64,000 bases of DNA from Chloroflexi bacterium HGW-Chloroflexi-2 (GTDB lineage: Bacteria > Chloroflexota > Anaerolineae > Anaerolineales > Anaerolineaceae), in NCBI GenBank assembly GCA_002840735.1, contig PHBY01000019.1:1-64000 (forward strand). Reading direction: 5' to 3'. Within the stretch, counting starts at the first letter, position 1. Every line of letters begins with the position of its first letter. The position numbers and the translations under genes were made by a program. This document shows, piece after piece, positions 8,200 through 18,640 of the stretch. The notes below the pieces were generated by a model. The model saw only the letters and a program-made list of their open reading frames with translations, ran no database searches and was not told the DNA's origin.

Positions 8200-11100
8200 A
8201 TGCCATCCGATACAAGTGAAAAAGGCCTGGAAACTTTAATCTGCCGATCGTTGACTGGGAGTGACTGTTTCCCAAAGAAGATAGAAAAGGAGAACGAAGT
8301 ACCCTATCATGATGAGGGCGAATTCTATGGTGGCAGTGGCTGGCAGCCCGGGTATCCGGCGGATTATGACCGCGAATACATGGTGGATCTGACTCAATTG
8401 ATCCTATTTCTGGGTAAGACCCAGCCTAAACTGGTGGATGCGCTGGCTTTGTTTGAAGATGGACCCACCCGCCGCAAGTTTCTAGCGCGCCTGCAGGGCG
8501 AAATCAGCAAACAGGGTATTATTCATGTCCTAAGGCATGGACTGGATCATGGCGCTCACCAGATCGATCTTTTCTATGGCACCCCATCCCCCGGTAACCA
8601 ACTGGCGCAAGAACGTTTCGACAAAAACCGCTTCACCGTCACGCGGCAGTTACGCTACAGCCGCGATGAAACCCAGCGAGCATTGGATTTAGGTCTGTTC
8701 ATCAATGGCTTACCGATTGCCACCTTTGAACTCAAAAACAGTCTCACCAAGCAGACCGTCGCCGATGCCATCCAGCAGTACAAACTGGATCGTGATCCGC
8801 GTGAGAAGCTGTTTGAATTTGGGCGCTGCATGGTGCATTTCGCCCTGGATGATCACGAAGCACGCATGTGCACGCACCTGCAAGGCAAAGGCTCCTGGTT
8901 TCTTCCATTTAATAAAGGCTGGAATGACGGGGCGGGTAATCCGCCTAACCCGGATGGACTCAAGACTGCCTATCTGTGGGAAGAAATCCTGACCCGCAAG
9001 AGCCTGACCGATATCATCGAGAATTATGCCCAGGTGATCTCCACCAAAGACGAAAAAACCGGACGCAAAAAATCGATCCAGATTTTTCCACGCTACCATC
9101 AGCTGGATGTGGTGCGAAAACTGCTTACGGATACACAGAAAATTGGGGTGGGAAGACGCTACCTGATCCAGCACTCGGCCGGCAGTGGTAAATCCAACTC
9201 GATCGCCTGGTTGGCGCATCAATTGATTGGCTTGAAAAAACAAGATCATGAAATTTTTGACTCGATCATTGTGGTCACTGACCGGCGCATCCTGGATAAA
9301 CAAATCCGCGATACCATCAAACAATTTGCGCAGGTGAGTGCCACCATTGGAGCCGTCACCGAGCATTCCAGCCAGCTACGCGAGTTTATCGAATCGGGTA
9401 AGAAAATCATTATCACCACCATTCAGAAATTCCCTTATATTCTGGACGAGATAGGCAATGAGCAGCGCGGCAGAAAATTTGCCATCATTATCGATGAAGC
9501 GCACTCCAGCCAGGGCGGTAGGAATGCCGCTGCGGTTGCCATGGCGCTCTCCACTGCTGGGGCGGAAGAAGATGACGAGACTTTAGAAGATCAAATTAAC
9601 CGCATCATGGAGTCGCGCAAGCTGCTGCCAAACGCCAGTTATTACGCCTTCACAGCCACGCCTAAAAACAAAACCCTGGAAATCTTTGGTGAACCATACC
9701 CGGAAGGTGAAAAAAGGAAACACCTGCCCTTCCACAGCTACAGCATGAAACAAGCGATACAGGAAGGCTTTATTCTGGATGTGTTGGCACATTACACCCC
9801 CATCAACAGCTACTATAAATTGATCAAAAAAATCGAAGGTGATCCGGAATTTGATGTCAAGCGCGCCCGTAAAAAATTACGTAAGTACGTGGAAGGACAT
9901 CATTACGCCATTGAACTCAAAGCCGAGATCATGGTCGATCACTTTCATGAGCAGGTGATTGCCTTGAACAAAGTCGGTGGACAGGCGCGTGCCATGGTGG
10001 TCACCAATGGGATTGATCGTGCCATACAATATTATTTTGCCATCAACAAATACCTGAAAGAACGCAAAAGTCCCTACGAAGCCATTGTCGCCTTCTCGGG
10101 TGAACATGAATATGGCGGCAAAAAGGTCACCGAAGCTTCCTTGAATGAATTCCCCAGCAGCATGATTGCGGAGAAAATTATCGAGGAGCCTTACCGTTTT
10201 CTAATTTGTGCTGACAAATTCCAGACCGGTTATGACGAACCGCTTTTGCATAGCATGTATGTCGATAAAATGCTGGTGGGCATCAAAGCTGTGCAAACCC
10301 TCTCACGACTCAATCGAGCGCATCCACAAAAACACGATGTCTTTGTGCTCGATTTCCAGAATGATATAGACACCATCCAGGAATCCTTTGCTGATTACTA
10401 CCGCACCACCATCCTGGCTGATGAGACTGATCCGGACAAGTTGAATGTTCTCAAATCCGCCCTAGATGCGCATCAGGTATACAGTGACTATCAAATCGAT
10501 CATTTTGTCGAACTTTATCTGAATGGCGCTCAACGTGACCAGCTCGATCCGATCCTGGATGTCTGTGTGGCGGAATATAAAAGTGAACTGGATGAAGACG
10601 GTCAGGTCGATTTCAAAGGCAAAGCCAAGGTCTTCGTGCGCACCTATAACTTCCTTTCACTGATTCTGCCTTATTCTCGCGCCGATTGGGAGAAGCTCTC
10701 CATCTTCCTCAATTTTCTGATTCCAAAGCTACCCGCGCCGGTGGAACAGGATCTCTCCAAAGGCATTCTCGAATCGATTGACATGGACAGCTACCGGGTG
10801 GAGGCACAGGCTGCCATTACAATCATCCTGCCGGATGATGATGGTGTAATTGATCCGGTTCCAGCAGATGGTGGCGGAATGAAAATTGACCCCGAACTGG
10901 AACTCCTCTCGAATATCTTGAAATCATTCAATGATCAATTTGGTAATATCCAGTGGTCAGATAAAGACCGCATCCAACGCATCATCAGCGATGAGATCCC
11001 TGTCAAACTCGAAGCCGATGTCGCCTACCAAAATGCCCAGCTCAACTCCGACAAACAGAACGCCCGCATCGAACACGATAAAGCCCTGTCAAGGGTGATT

Positions 11101-11217
11101 ACGGCGTTGTTGAAGGATGATACCGAGTTGTTCAAGCAGTTCTTTGATAATGAGTCGTTCCGGACGTGGCTGGCAGATAAGATGTTCAGTTTGACGTATA
11201 AGCCGGTGGGGGGATAA
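8200..11217 (+). CDS. hsdR: Type I restriction endonuclease subunit
   Basis: The 1,005-residue HsdR is the ATP-dependent translocase and nuclease. The N-terminal nuclease domain has FELKNS near residue 177 (the E-x-K of the PD-ExK fold). It is followed by the Walker A motif HSAGSGKSNS (about 325), the DEAH box IIDEAHSSQ (about 432), and motif III AFTATPK. The start at 8,200 has a strong TAAGGAGGGG ribosome site. The gene ends two bases before the ATG of the HEPN gene, so the two are probably translationally coupled. All catalytic motifs look intact, so the system should be active. Confidence 0.95.
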   Translation: MPSDTSEKGLETLICRSLTGSDCFPKKIEKENEVPYHDEGEFYGGSGWQPGYPADYDREYMVDLTQLILFLGKTQPKLVDALALFEDGPTRRKFLARLQGEISKQGIIHVLRHGLDHGAHQIDLFYGTPSPGNQLAQERFDKNRFTVTRQLRYSRDETQRALDLGLFINGLPIATFELKNSLTKQTVADAIQQYKLDRDPREKLFEFGRCMVHFALDDHEARMCTHLQGKGSWFLPFNKGWNDGAGNPPNPDGLKTAYLWEEILTRKSLTDIIENYAQVISTKDEKTGRKKSIQIFPRYHQLDVVRKLLTDTQKIGVGRRYLIQHSAGSGKSNSIAWLAHQLIGLKKQDHEIFDSIIVVTDRRILDKQIRDTIKQFAQVSATIGAVTEHSSQLREFIESGKKIIITTIQKFPYILDEIGNEQRGRKFAIIIDEAHSSQGGRNAAAVAMALSTAGAEEDDETLEDQINRIMESRKLLPNASYYAFTATPKNKTLEIFGEPYPEGEKRKHLPFHSYSMKQAIQEGFILDVLAHYTPINSYYKLIKKIEGDPEFDVKRARKKLRKYVEGHHYAIELKAEIMVDHFHEQVIALNKVGGQARAMVVTNGIDRAIQYYFAINKYLKERKSPYEAIVAFSGEHEYGGKKVTEASLNEFPSSMIAEKIIEEPYRFLICADKFQTGYDEPLLHSMYVDKMLVGIKAVQTLSRLNRAHPQKHDVFVLDFQNDIDTIQESFADYYRTTILADETDPDKLNVLKSALDAHQVYSDYQIDHFVELYLNGAQRDQLDPILDVCVAEYKSELDEDGQVDFKGKAKVFVRTYNFLSLILPYSRADWEKLSIFLNFLIPKLPAPVEQDLSKGILESIDMDSYRVEAQAAITIILPDDDGVIDPVPADGGGMKIDPELELLSNILKSFNDQFGNIQWSDKDRIQRIISDEIPVKLEADVAYQNAQLNSDKQNARIEHDKALSRVITALLKDDTELFKQFFDNESFRTWLADKMFSLTYKPVGG

Positions 11218-11219
11218 GG

Positions 11220-11900
11220 ATGGACCTAAAAATTGAATTGACAAAATTGTATTCTTTGCACTGCGCTACCATCAAATTTGAACATGGTATCAAAGAATTG
11301 AATAATCCCAGAAGTTTGTGGCAGGATTTTGCTCCTACAAGGTTCATTTATGCGTTTTTTACCTTCAATTCAATCTATTCAATAGACTGGAAAAATTCCT
11401 TTGAAAATAATAAAGTGCTTTATTGGGAACCTGATTATGAAAATAGGTATCCAAAAGAAGAAGACCAAATTAAAAATTATCTTGGATTTATAAATGAAAA
11501 ATTATCCGACAATATTGTGAATTTATTCCAAACAATATTAAAAAATTACCTTGATCTATTCAGTATTGATAATCCGCAATATGAATTGAAATATATTAAT
11601 ACGACCAATGAAACAAAGAAAATAAAAAATTTACGAGAACAATTTCCTGGAAAATTCAATCGCTTATTAACAGAGAAACCAGAAGAAATTAATTTTCTTG
11701 AAATTTCTAATGTGATATACCCATATATTTATAAGGTAAGGTGCAATTTATTTCATGGAAGTAAAACCAGAATTCATTTAATGGATGAAAATCAACAACA
11801 AAGATTATTGATATATGCAGCATTGATTATTTCAGGCAATGAAATGCTATTTGAATTTGCTGAAGAAATTGGATGGAAAAAAGTTCGACTTTTGAAATAA
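11220..11900 (+). CDS. Putative HEPN-type RNase coupled to hsdR
   Basis: A 226-residue AT-rich protein that I cannot place in a named family. Near the C-terminus it shows VRCNLFHGSK, with R174 and H179 forming the R-x4-H motif of HEPN ribonucleases, in a helical context that also fits HEPN folds. HEPN proteins in defence loci often cleave RNA to stop infected cells. The ATG follows the hsdR stop by two bases, and the large helicase-nuclease gene begins 104 bases later. It might be a toxin-like partner of either neighbour. The HEPN assignment rests on one short motif and position, so it is tentative. Confidence 0.55.
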   Translation: MDLKIELTKLYSLHCATIKFEHGIKELNNPRSLWQDFAPTRFIYAFFTFNSIYSIDWKNSFENNKVLYWEPDYENRYPKEEDQIKNYLGFINEKLSDNIVNLFQTILKNYLDLFSIDNPQYELKYINTTNETKKIKNLREQFPGKFNRLLTEKPEEINFLEISNVIYPYIYKVRCNLFHGSKTRIHLMDENQQQRLLIYAALIISGNEMLFEFAEEIGWKKVRLLK

Positions 11901-12004
11901 TGTTAAATATATTGAAAATCGTTAATTTGTATCTTATAAAATTTCGTATATAATCTTTTTTTAAATCATTGGCTTTAAAACCTCATTAATTATCGGGGAA
12001 TAAA

Positions 12005-15000
12005 ATGACTGACATTGATAACAAAATCGAAGCTTGGCAAAAAAAATTATTAGATTTAGGAAAAAAGAACCGATTGGTAAATTTCCGAGAAACCAAAAGG
12101 TCTACATTACGCATCATTAAACCTGAAATTGATGATTTATATACAAAATTGGCAATTAGAGGAAATGATCTTGAATTTTCGTATTATGAAAAATATGATT
12201 TGGATTTTGAAGAAGATGATGAATTAATTAGACCTCAAAACGAATATTTAAAAGGAGATATTCAAACCAACCAGATTTACAAAGATCAACAAGCCACGCT
12301 TAGAAACCTTCGTTATCGGGCAAAAACTGCTATTGAAGAACAAGGTGTAAATATTTTATATGCTAGTTTTGGACTAATAAATTATAAAGAGAATCAAAAT
12401 TCTACCGATTTTTTTTCAGCTCCCATAATTCTTGTTCCTGTCAAGATCCAGCTCGAATCGATTTCCTCGCCTTTTGTTTTGTCCCTTCATGATGAAGAAA
12501 TAGTTATAAATCCGACATTAGTTTACAAATTAGATCAAGATTTTAAAATTAAATTTCCTGAATTTGAACCTGAAGAAAATAATATATTGGATTATCTCAA
12601 AGAGGTGGAGCAAATTGTTAAGCCAAATTCTTGGAGTATAAATAGACAAGTCAATGTTGGTTTATTTTCATTTTTGAAAATAAATATTTACAAAGATATT
12701 ATCAAAAATAAAGAAACCATTAAAAATCATTTTCTAATAAAAGCTCTTGTAGAAAAAAAATATAATGTAGATGTTCCAGAAGAATTAAATAATTATGATC
12801 ATGATGGGAAAACGTCACCTCTTAACACATTTCTTGTGGTTGATGCAGATTCTAGCCAACAAGACGCAGTTCTATTCGCCAAAAGAAATATTAGCTTCGT
12901 TTTACAAGGTCCGCCTGGAACCGGAAAAAGTCAAACGATTACCAATATAATAGCTGAGAAACTGGCAGAAGGTAAAAAAGTTCTATTTGTATCTGAAAAA
13001 ATGGCAGCTTTGGAGGTTGTCCATAAGCGTTTGAGCCAATCGAACCTTGATGATTTTTGTTTACCATTACATAGCCATCGGGCTAATAAAAAACAAGTGT
13101 TAGAAATTTTGCGGAAATCTTTAGCTTTACAACCAATAAAGGTGATCGAAGAAGCACGCAGGGAACTTAAAATTCTTACAGATGAACGAGAGAAATTAAA
13201 TAATTATGTTAAAGAGCTACATACACCAGTAAAACCTTTAGGGAAAACCATTTATGAAGTTAATGGAATTTTGGCTGGGCTTTCTGAAGTTCAAGATGTA
13301 ATCTTTGATCTCACAGATGTCAGGAACGTAGACACAGACAAATTTGATAGGTATTTCTTTCAATTAAAAGAATTGTCTATCTCAATAGGTAAAATGCACG
13401 AAGACTACTCTTCTAACCCATGGAGAGATTGTAAACTTGAAACATTAAATTTTGAAATGCGGCATCAAATAGAGTCTGTAACAAGCTCATTCTTACCAAA
13501 ATTAATTGAATTATCCAACGAGGTTGAAACAACTAATTCAATTTTAGAACTAACAAGAAATGAATCGATTCATTCATTATCAAGCTTAATCAACATTTTG
13601 TTTTTTAGTGGATCATCAAAAAATATTCCTTCTTCTTGGTTTTTTAAAGAAGATTTATTTCAATTAATTGAACTAGCAAATATTTATGAAGAATACACGA
13701 AGCGATTCTTCGATATTAGAGATTGTCTAAATCAAAAATATGAAAAAGCATATTTTTCAATTCCAGCGGGATCAATGTTAAAGAATCTTCAAAATAGTAT
13801 TCAATTCGTACAAAACAATTTGGATGAGAAAAAATATCCCGATGAAGAATTCATAATTACAAATTTGGATTATTTAATCTATTTTGTTAATAAAACTCTA
13901 CAAAAGATTCAAAAAATAAAGGAACTCCAAAAATCTATTGAAAATGTGCTTGATCTTCATGATTTTGTCACTTTTCAAGACGTGATCGATGCAGAGAAAT
14001 TATTTGGGTTTTTTAATGAAAATCCAAAGCCAACTAAAGTCTGGTTAGAAAATGGAGTATTTCAAGCTTTAAAAAATCTATTTTACGAAGCCAGAGAAAA
14101 TCACGAAAAAGTAATTGCGATCCATAAAGATGTTTTGGATATTTTTGAAAAAGAAATTTTTGATTTGGATTATAAGTTTTTATTGAAGAAGTTTAAGACT
14201 GAATTTAATAGTCCGTTTAGAATTTTTAACTCCAACTACCGTGATGAAAAAAATAACATCCGTGCTCTGGCTCTTGATTTTAAAAAGAATTTTTCCTATG
14301 GAGAAATAATAACATTATTACGAACTTTGCAAGTTTACTTTGAGCTTAATAATTGGATCTCAGAAAATGATGAAAAACTGAAAATGTATTTTGGTACATA
14401 TTACAAAGGTCTAGATACCAATTGGAAAGAATTAGAAGATTCAATATTTATTTTTGAAAACATAAATTCTTATTTTCTAAATAACAAGAATATGGATCTC
14501 CCCAAAACCAGATTATTACAAATTCCAGAAAACATTAATCAGATACGAATAATTTATGAAGATTTAAAATCTCTTGAAGGAAACGAGTTATCAAAAGAAA
14601 TAGAAAATGAGTTGTCAAAAAAAGAAATTTCTGAAATTCAACAAATCGATATCATAAACGTAAAATTAGAAAAATTACACAAGTTATTAAATGAAATTAA
14701 AGACTCATATAATCAAATATCAAATCCTAAAAATGAAAAACCATTATTCAAGGAAATAATAGAAGATTTAAAAAAATTAAATGATTATCAATACATATTA
14801 TATAAATTTAATTTAATAAGCGAGGAATTTACAACCAAATTTTCAAATTTTTATAACGGCCTCAATACAAACTGGGAAACATTAAAAACAGCTTTGGATT
14901 GGGCAAAAGATTTTCTAGCTTTGAAAACTAAGTATCATTTGCCAGATTCATTTATTGAAAAAATTTGTGTAGACGAAAATGTAATTGCTTATGCTGGAGA

Positions 15001-17548
15001 AAAATCCAAATCAATTGATCAAAATTTTAAAAACATAAATGATGAGCTATTTTGGTTTTTAAATTTATTTGAACCTAAAGATGATATGTTAAATGCTCAT
15101 TTTCCAGAGCTGATTGAACGAATTCAAGCTTGTGTTAATAATTTATCAAATCTTGAAGAATGGGTAGATTATAAAAAATCTAGAAATAAATGTGGTGAAA
15201 TTGGTCTGGGAGACTATGTTTATAAAATTGAAAAGAATAAGTTACCGTCAAAAGATATTGTCGAGATTTTCAAAAAACAATTTTTTAGAAAATGGCTTGA
15301 TGAAGTATTGCCAGAGTTTCCAACAGTTCAATCGTTTAGGGGGCAAAATCAGGTACTAACCATAAATAAATTTGTCAATCTTGATGAAAAACAATTATCA
15401 ATTGCACAATCCAGAGTAAGAGAACGAATTCTATCAAATTTTCCCAACTGGGATACTTTTACTTCAGCTTCAACAGAATTAGGAATTCTTAAGAGAGAAA
15501 TAAATAAGCAAAGACGAATAATGCCATTGAGGGAGTTGTTCAAAGAAATTCCAAATCTTTTGATGAATATTAAACCTTGCTTAATGATGTCACCATTATC
15601 AGTGAGTTTGTTCCTTGAGTCAGACCATTACAATTTTGATTTGGTCATATTCGACGAAGCTTCTCAAGTCCGAACAGAAGATGCGATTGGTGCAGTATTT
15701 AGAGGAAAACAAGTAATCGTAGTTGGTGATAGTAAACAATTACCCCCCACAAATTTCTTTTGGGCGGGGTCGTCTGATGAGAATTTTGACTACGATGATG
15801 ATGAGGATGATTATTATGATGATTCAGATGCATTTGAATCGGTTCTTGATGAAATTGTCAGTGTAGTTCCTGAGCGTACATTGCGTTGGCATTATCGTAG
15901 TCGGCATGAGCACTTAATTGCTTTTTCTAATGTGAGAATTTATCATCAATCGTTGATAACTTTTCCTTCAGTCATTGAAAAAGAAAGGAACAATGGCGTT
16001 GAATTTGTTTATGTTCCTAATGGTGTTTATGACCGAGGTGGAAATAGAACTAATGAAAAAGAAGCTATGAAGGTAGCAGAGCTTGTTTTTGAACATTTTT
16101 CAAACACTCCAAAACGTTCTTTAGGGGTAGTAACATTCAGTCTTGCACAAGCACATGCAATAGAAGCATCATTAAGAAAATTTAGAATGCAAAACAATGC
16201 ATTTGAAGAATTTTTTAATGAGGAGAACGAAGAAAGCTTTTTTGTAAAGAACTTAGAGAGTGTGCAAGGAGATGAAAGGGATACGATTATTATTAGTGTG
16301 GGATATGCAAAAGACCACAATGGTAGTTTATCGATGAATTTTGGCCCTTTGAACCGGAATGGTGGTTTTAGAAGGTTGAATGTTGTAATTACAAGGGCAA
16401 AATTTAATGTTAAGTTAGTGAGTTCAATACAAAGCGCTGATATCACATTAGATAATACAGAAAATGAGGGTGTAAGATTATTAAGATCTTACTTAGATTT
16501 TGCTCAAAATGGGATTAAGAGCTTACAAAATGAAATTACGTATTCAAAACATGTTGTTCATGAATCACCATTTGAAGAGAGTGTATACAACTTCATCATT
16601 AATAATGGATTTGAAGCAGTGACTCAAGTGGGTTGTTCAGGGTATAGGATTGATATGGCAATAAAACATCCAAAAATACCTGGGAGATTCGTCTTGGCAA
16701 TAGAATGTGATGGTGCTTCTTATCATTCTGCAAGGACTGCTCGTGAACGGGACAGATTACGTCAAATGGTATTGGAGGACATAGGCTGGAAATTTCACAG
16801 GATTTGGTCAACCGATTGGATTAAAGATCCAAAAAATGAGGGAAAAAAATTACTGAAAGTGATTAATGAAAGTATCGTTACCTATAATGAACCTAAACCT
16901 GAAAAAAAAAAGACATTGAACAATGAAGAGAAGCTTTCAAAGAGTGATAACAAGACAAAAAATTATGAAATCAAAGTCAAGAATAACAGTAATCCAGATA
17001 ATCCATTTAACTTTCAATATTATGAGGAGGTTGATCCTTTAAAAATCTTTAATCATGCAATTGGAGATAATTTTTCAAAATACAAACAGTCATTAATTGA
17101 AATTGTCAAGAAAGAATTTCCAATTCACAAAGATAATCTCATTCAAAGGGTATCAATATTTTTTGAAGGAGATAGGCTAACTGCTTCTTTGAAAGGGGAA
17201 ATAACCTCAAACATACAATATAATTTTAAGAATGAAATCGAATTAATTGGTGATTTTTATTGGTTAAAAGGGGTAAAGGACATTTCAGTAAGAATTCCTA
17301 AAAAGAAAGACACTCCAAGAAAATTTGAATACATATCAATTGAAGAAATAACAAAAGCGATGTTTGTAATTGTAAACCATAGTTTTAGTATCAAAAAAGA
17401 AGATTTATTTATTATGACAACAAGGGTTTTTGGCTTTCAAAGATTAGGTCCATCTATTTCTCAAAGATTAGAGAAGTCTTTTTACTACTTGTTGAAAAAC
17501 TATAAAGTCAAAGAAATCGATGGAAAAATAACAAAAAACCAAAAATAA
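12005..17548 (+). CDS. DUF4011 / SF1 helicase / Vsr-like nuclease / DUF3320 defence protein
   Basis: A very large (1,847-residue) AT-rich protein. Residues about 5-170 fit DUF4011 (KLLDLGKKNRLVNF). The helicase Walker A motif GPPGTGKSQT is at about 302. A long, mostly helical, Lys/Glu/Asn-rich insert follows. Motif II (IFDEASQ) is at about 1,215, then GDSKQLPPTNFF, the acidic loop DYDDDEDDYYDDSD, ESVQGDERD and a C-terminal RLNVVITRAK. A Vsr/MTES_1575-type nuclease domain (about 1,525-1,610) has RIDMAI and IECDGASYHSA, and DUF3320 follows at about 1,665. Single-gene proteins of this order have been reported in defence-island surveys as anti-phage. It starts 104 bases after the HEPN gene with no terminator between them. 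Confidence 0.85.
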   Translation: MTDIDNKIEAWQKKLLDLGKKNRLVNFRETKRSTLRIIKPEIDDLYTKLAIRGNDLEFSYYEKYDLDFEEDDELIRPQNEYLKGDIQTNQIYKDQQATLRNLRYRAKTAIEEQGVNILYASFGLINYKENQNSTDFFSAPIILVPVKIQLESISSPFVLSLHDEEIVINPTLVYKLDQDFKIKFPEFEPEENNILDYLKEVEQIVKPNSWSINRQVNVGLFSFLKINIYKDIIKNKETIKNHFLIKALVEKKYNVDVPEELNNYDHDGKTSPLNTFLVVDADSSQQDAVLFAKRNISFVLQGPPGTGKSQTITNIIAEKLAEGKKVLFVSEKMAALEVVHKRLSQSNLDDFCLPLHSHRANKKQVLEILRKSLALQPIKVIEEARRELKILTDEREKLNNYVKELHTPVKPLGKTIYEVNGILAGLSEVQDVIFDLTDVRNVDTDKFDRYFFQLKELSISIGKMHEDYSSNPWRDCKLETLNFEMRHQIESVTSSFLPKLIELSNEVETTNSILELTRNESIHSLSSLINILFFSGSSKNIPSSWFFKEDLFQLIELANIYEEYTKRFFDIRDCLNQKYEKAYFSIPAGSMLKNLQNSIQFVQNNLDEKKYPDEEFIITNLDYLIYFVNKTLQKIQKIKELQKSIENVLDLHDFVTFQDVIDAEKLFGFFNENPKPTKVWLENGVFQALKNLFYEARENHEKVIAIHKDVLDIFEKEIFDLDYKFLLKKFKTEFNSPFRIFNSNYRDEKNNIRALALDFKKNFSYGEIITLLRTLQVYFELNNWISENDEKLKMYFGTYYKGLDTNWKELEDSIFIFENINSYFLNNKNMDLPKTRLLQIPENINQIRIIYEDLKSLEGNELSKEIENELSKKEISEIQQIDIINVKLEKLHKLLNEIKDSYNQISNPKNEKPLFKEIIEDLKKLNDYQYILYKFNLISEEFTTKFSNFYNGLNTNWETLKTALDWAKDFLALKTKYHLPDSFIEKICVDENVIAYAGEKSKSIDQNFKNINDELFWFLNLFEPKDDMLNAHFPELIERIQACVNNLSNLEEWVDYKKSRNKCGEIGLGDYVYKIEKNKLPSKDIVEIFKKQFFRKWLDEVLPEFPTVQSFRGQNQVLTINKFVNLDEKQLSIAQSRVRERILSNFPNWDTFTSASTELGILKREINKQRRIMPLRELFKEIPNLLMNIKPCLMMSPLSVSLFLESDHYNFDLVIFDEASQVRTEDAIGAVFRGKQVIVVGDSKQLPPTNFFWAGSSDENFDYDDDEDDYYDDSDAFESVLDEIVSVVPERTLRWHYRSRHEHLIAFSNVRIYHQSLITFPSVIEKERNNGVEFVYVPNGVYDRGGNRTNEKEAMKVAELVFEHFSNTPKRSLGVVTFSLAQAHAIEASLRKFRMQNNAFEEFFNEENEESFFVKNLESVQGDERDTIIISVGYAKDHNGSLSMNFGPLNRNGGFRRLNVVITRAKFNVKLVSSIQSADITLDNTENEGVRLLRSYLDFAQNGIKSLQNEITYSKHVVHESPFEESVYNFIINNGFEAVTQVGCSGYRIDMAIKHPKIPGRFVLAIECDGASYHSARTARERDRLRQMVLEDIGWKFHRIWSTDWIKDPKNEGKKLLKVINESIVTYNEPKPEKKKTLNNEEKLSKSDNKTKNYEIKVKNNSNPDNPFNFQYYEEVDPLKIFNHAIGDNFSKYKQSLIEIVKKEFPIHKDNLIQRVSIFFEGDRLTASLKGEITSNIQYNFKNEIELIGDFYWLKGVKDISVRIPKKKDTPRKFEYISIEEITKAMFVIVNHSFSIKKEDLFIMTTRVFGFQRLGPSISQRLEKSFYYLLKNYKVKEIDGKITKNQK

Positions 17549-17746
17549 TCGATAATAATAATTTATGCCAGAAAAAACTCTGCACCTAAAAAGATATTTA
17601 CTGCTGAGTCTATGGTACAAATTTTAGTAATAACGCAAATAAGCATGCTTGTTTTCACTATTTTTTGTCTCAATTTTACTTTCCTCTGCACTATACTAAA
17701 CTAATTCATCAAGGGGGGTCACCATCACCCCAAAGAAGGGTACAAA

Positions 17747-18466
17747 ATGTCATCCGAAAAATTCTCACTCATCCGTGGGATCTTAAGTAAACTGGGCTTA
17801 TCCAAAGAAGCTGTCGACGATGTTGTCGATCTGATCGGCGATTTTCTGGGCTCCAAAGAAGAAAAGCCAAAAACAGCGATTGAATATCCCTATCATTTAA
17901 GGGATAATTTCCTCTCCAATGCCGAGATCAGCTTTTACCACGTCGTCCAGACTGTTGTAGGTGAAACTTCGCAGGTCTTCTGCAAGGTCTCATTAGGAGA
18001 TATTTTCTATGTCAAATCCAGTGACGCCAGTAAGTACCGCGTTTACACCAACAAGATCGACCGCAAGCATGTCGATTTTCTACTGTGCAATCCCAAGGCA
18101 GTGCGTCCCTTCCTGGGGATCGAACTGGATGACAAGAGCCACCAGCGTGAGGACCGCCAGGAGCGCGATCAGTTTGTGGATCAGGTCTTTGCTGCTGCCG
18201 GAATCCCACTGGTGCGCGTGCCGGTCAAGCACACCTACTCCCTGCAGGAAGTCCAGGCCGTGCTGCAGCCCTACATCCAACTGGATGCCAGCCAACCGCT
18301 GCCGCCGGATGACAAACCACAATCATCCTGGACGACACCACGCTGCACGAAATGCGGTTCGGAGATGATCATGCGCGCAGCCAGGTCCGGTCCGAACCAG
18401 GGCAAGCGCTTTTGGGGGTGCTCGAATTATCCGAAGTGTAAAAATATCGTTCCTATAGAAGAATAG
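17747..18466 (+). CDS. DUF2726 nuclease-like protein with topoisomerase-type zinc ribbon
   Basis: This 239-residue protein begins with a short helical segment. A DUF2726 domain (about 45-190) follows, with D110 and E126-L-D-D-K130 in the arrangement of a PD-(D/E)XK nuclease core. It ends with a C4 zinc ribbon like those of topoisomerase I (CTKCG...FWGCSNYPKC, about 203-235). DUF2726 proteins are uncharacterised, and the zinc ribbon suggests nucleic-acid binding. It has its own upstream region with a TATACT at 17,692. It sits at the end of the defence island, so a role in DNA processing or defence is possible. No reaction is known. Confidence 0.75.
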   Translation: MSSEKFSLIRGILSKLGLSKEAVDDVVDLIGDFLGSKEEKPKTAIEYPYHLRDNFLSNAEISFYHVVQTVVGETSQVFCKVSLGDIFYVKSSDASKYRVYTNKIDRKHVDFLLCNPKAVRPFLGIELDDKSHQREDRQERDQFVDQVFAAAGIPLVRVPVKHTYSLQEVQAVLQPYIQLDASQPLPPDDKPQSSWTTPRCTKCGSEMIMRAARSGPNQGKRFWGCSNYPKCKNIVPIEE

Positions 18467-18557
18467 CTGGTCGCTACACACACTGAGCTGGTGAGAGACT
18501 ACCCCCTGCTGACACCTCGCAGCCTGGATCATGTATGGGTAAAGCAGTGATTAGTTT

Positions 18558-18624
18558 AAAGGTGAAAGTTGAAAGTCGAAAGGGGGAATTTTTTGAATGC
18601 TTTCAGTTTTCAGCTTTGAGCTTT
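18558..18624. repeat. Heptad-like purine/pyrimidine inverted repeat
   Basis: AAAGGTGAAAGTTGAAAGTC (18,558 onward) is answered by CTTTCAGTTTTCAGCTTTGA (18,600 onward), giving imperfect complementary arms about 20 bases long just before the radA promoter. The second arm, reverse-complemented, resembles the AGCTCAAA octamers at 20,970-20,993. Confidence 0.45.
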
Positions 18625-18628
18625 GCGC

Positions 18629-18634
18629 TATAAT
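18629..18634 (+). promoter_or_regulatory. -10 box of radA, leaderless arrangement
   Basis: TATAAT ends six bases before the radA ATG at 18,641. A transcript starting at the usual distance would begin at or within a base of the start codon. No Shine-Dalgarno sequence is visible. No strong -35 is evident. Confidence 0.5.
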
Positions 18635-18640
18635 TACCCC

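Noticed and set aside
8710-9366. 218-codon minus-strand frame within hsdR
   Set aside because: It is the complement shadow of a GC-rich coding strand; hsdR has all its motifs in the plus frame.
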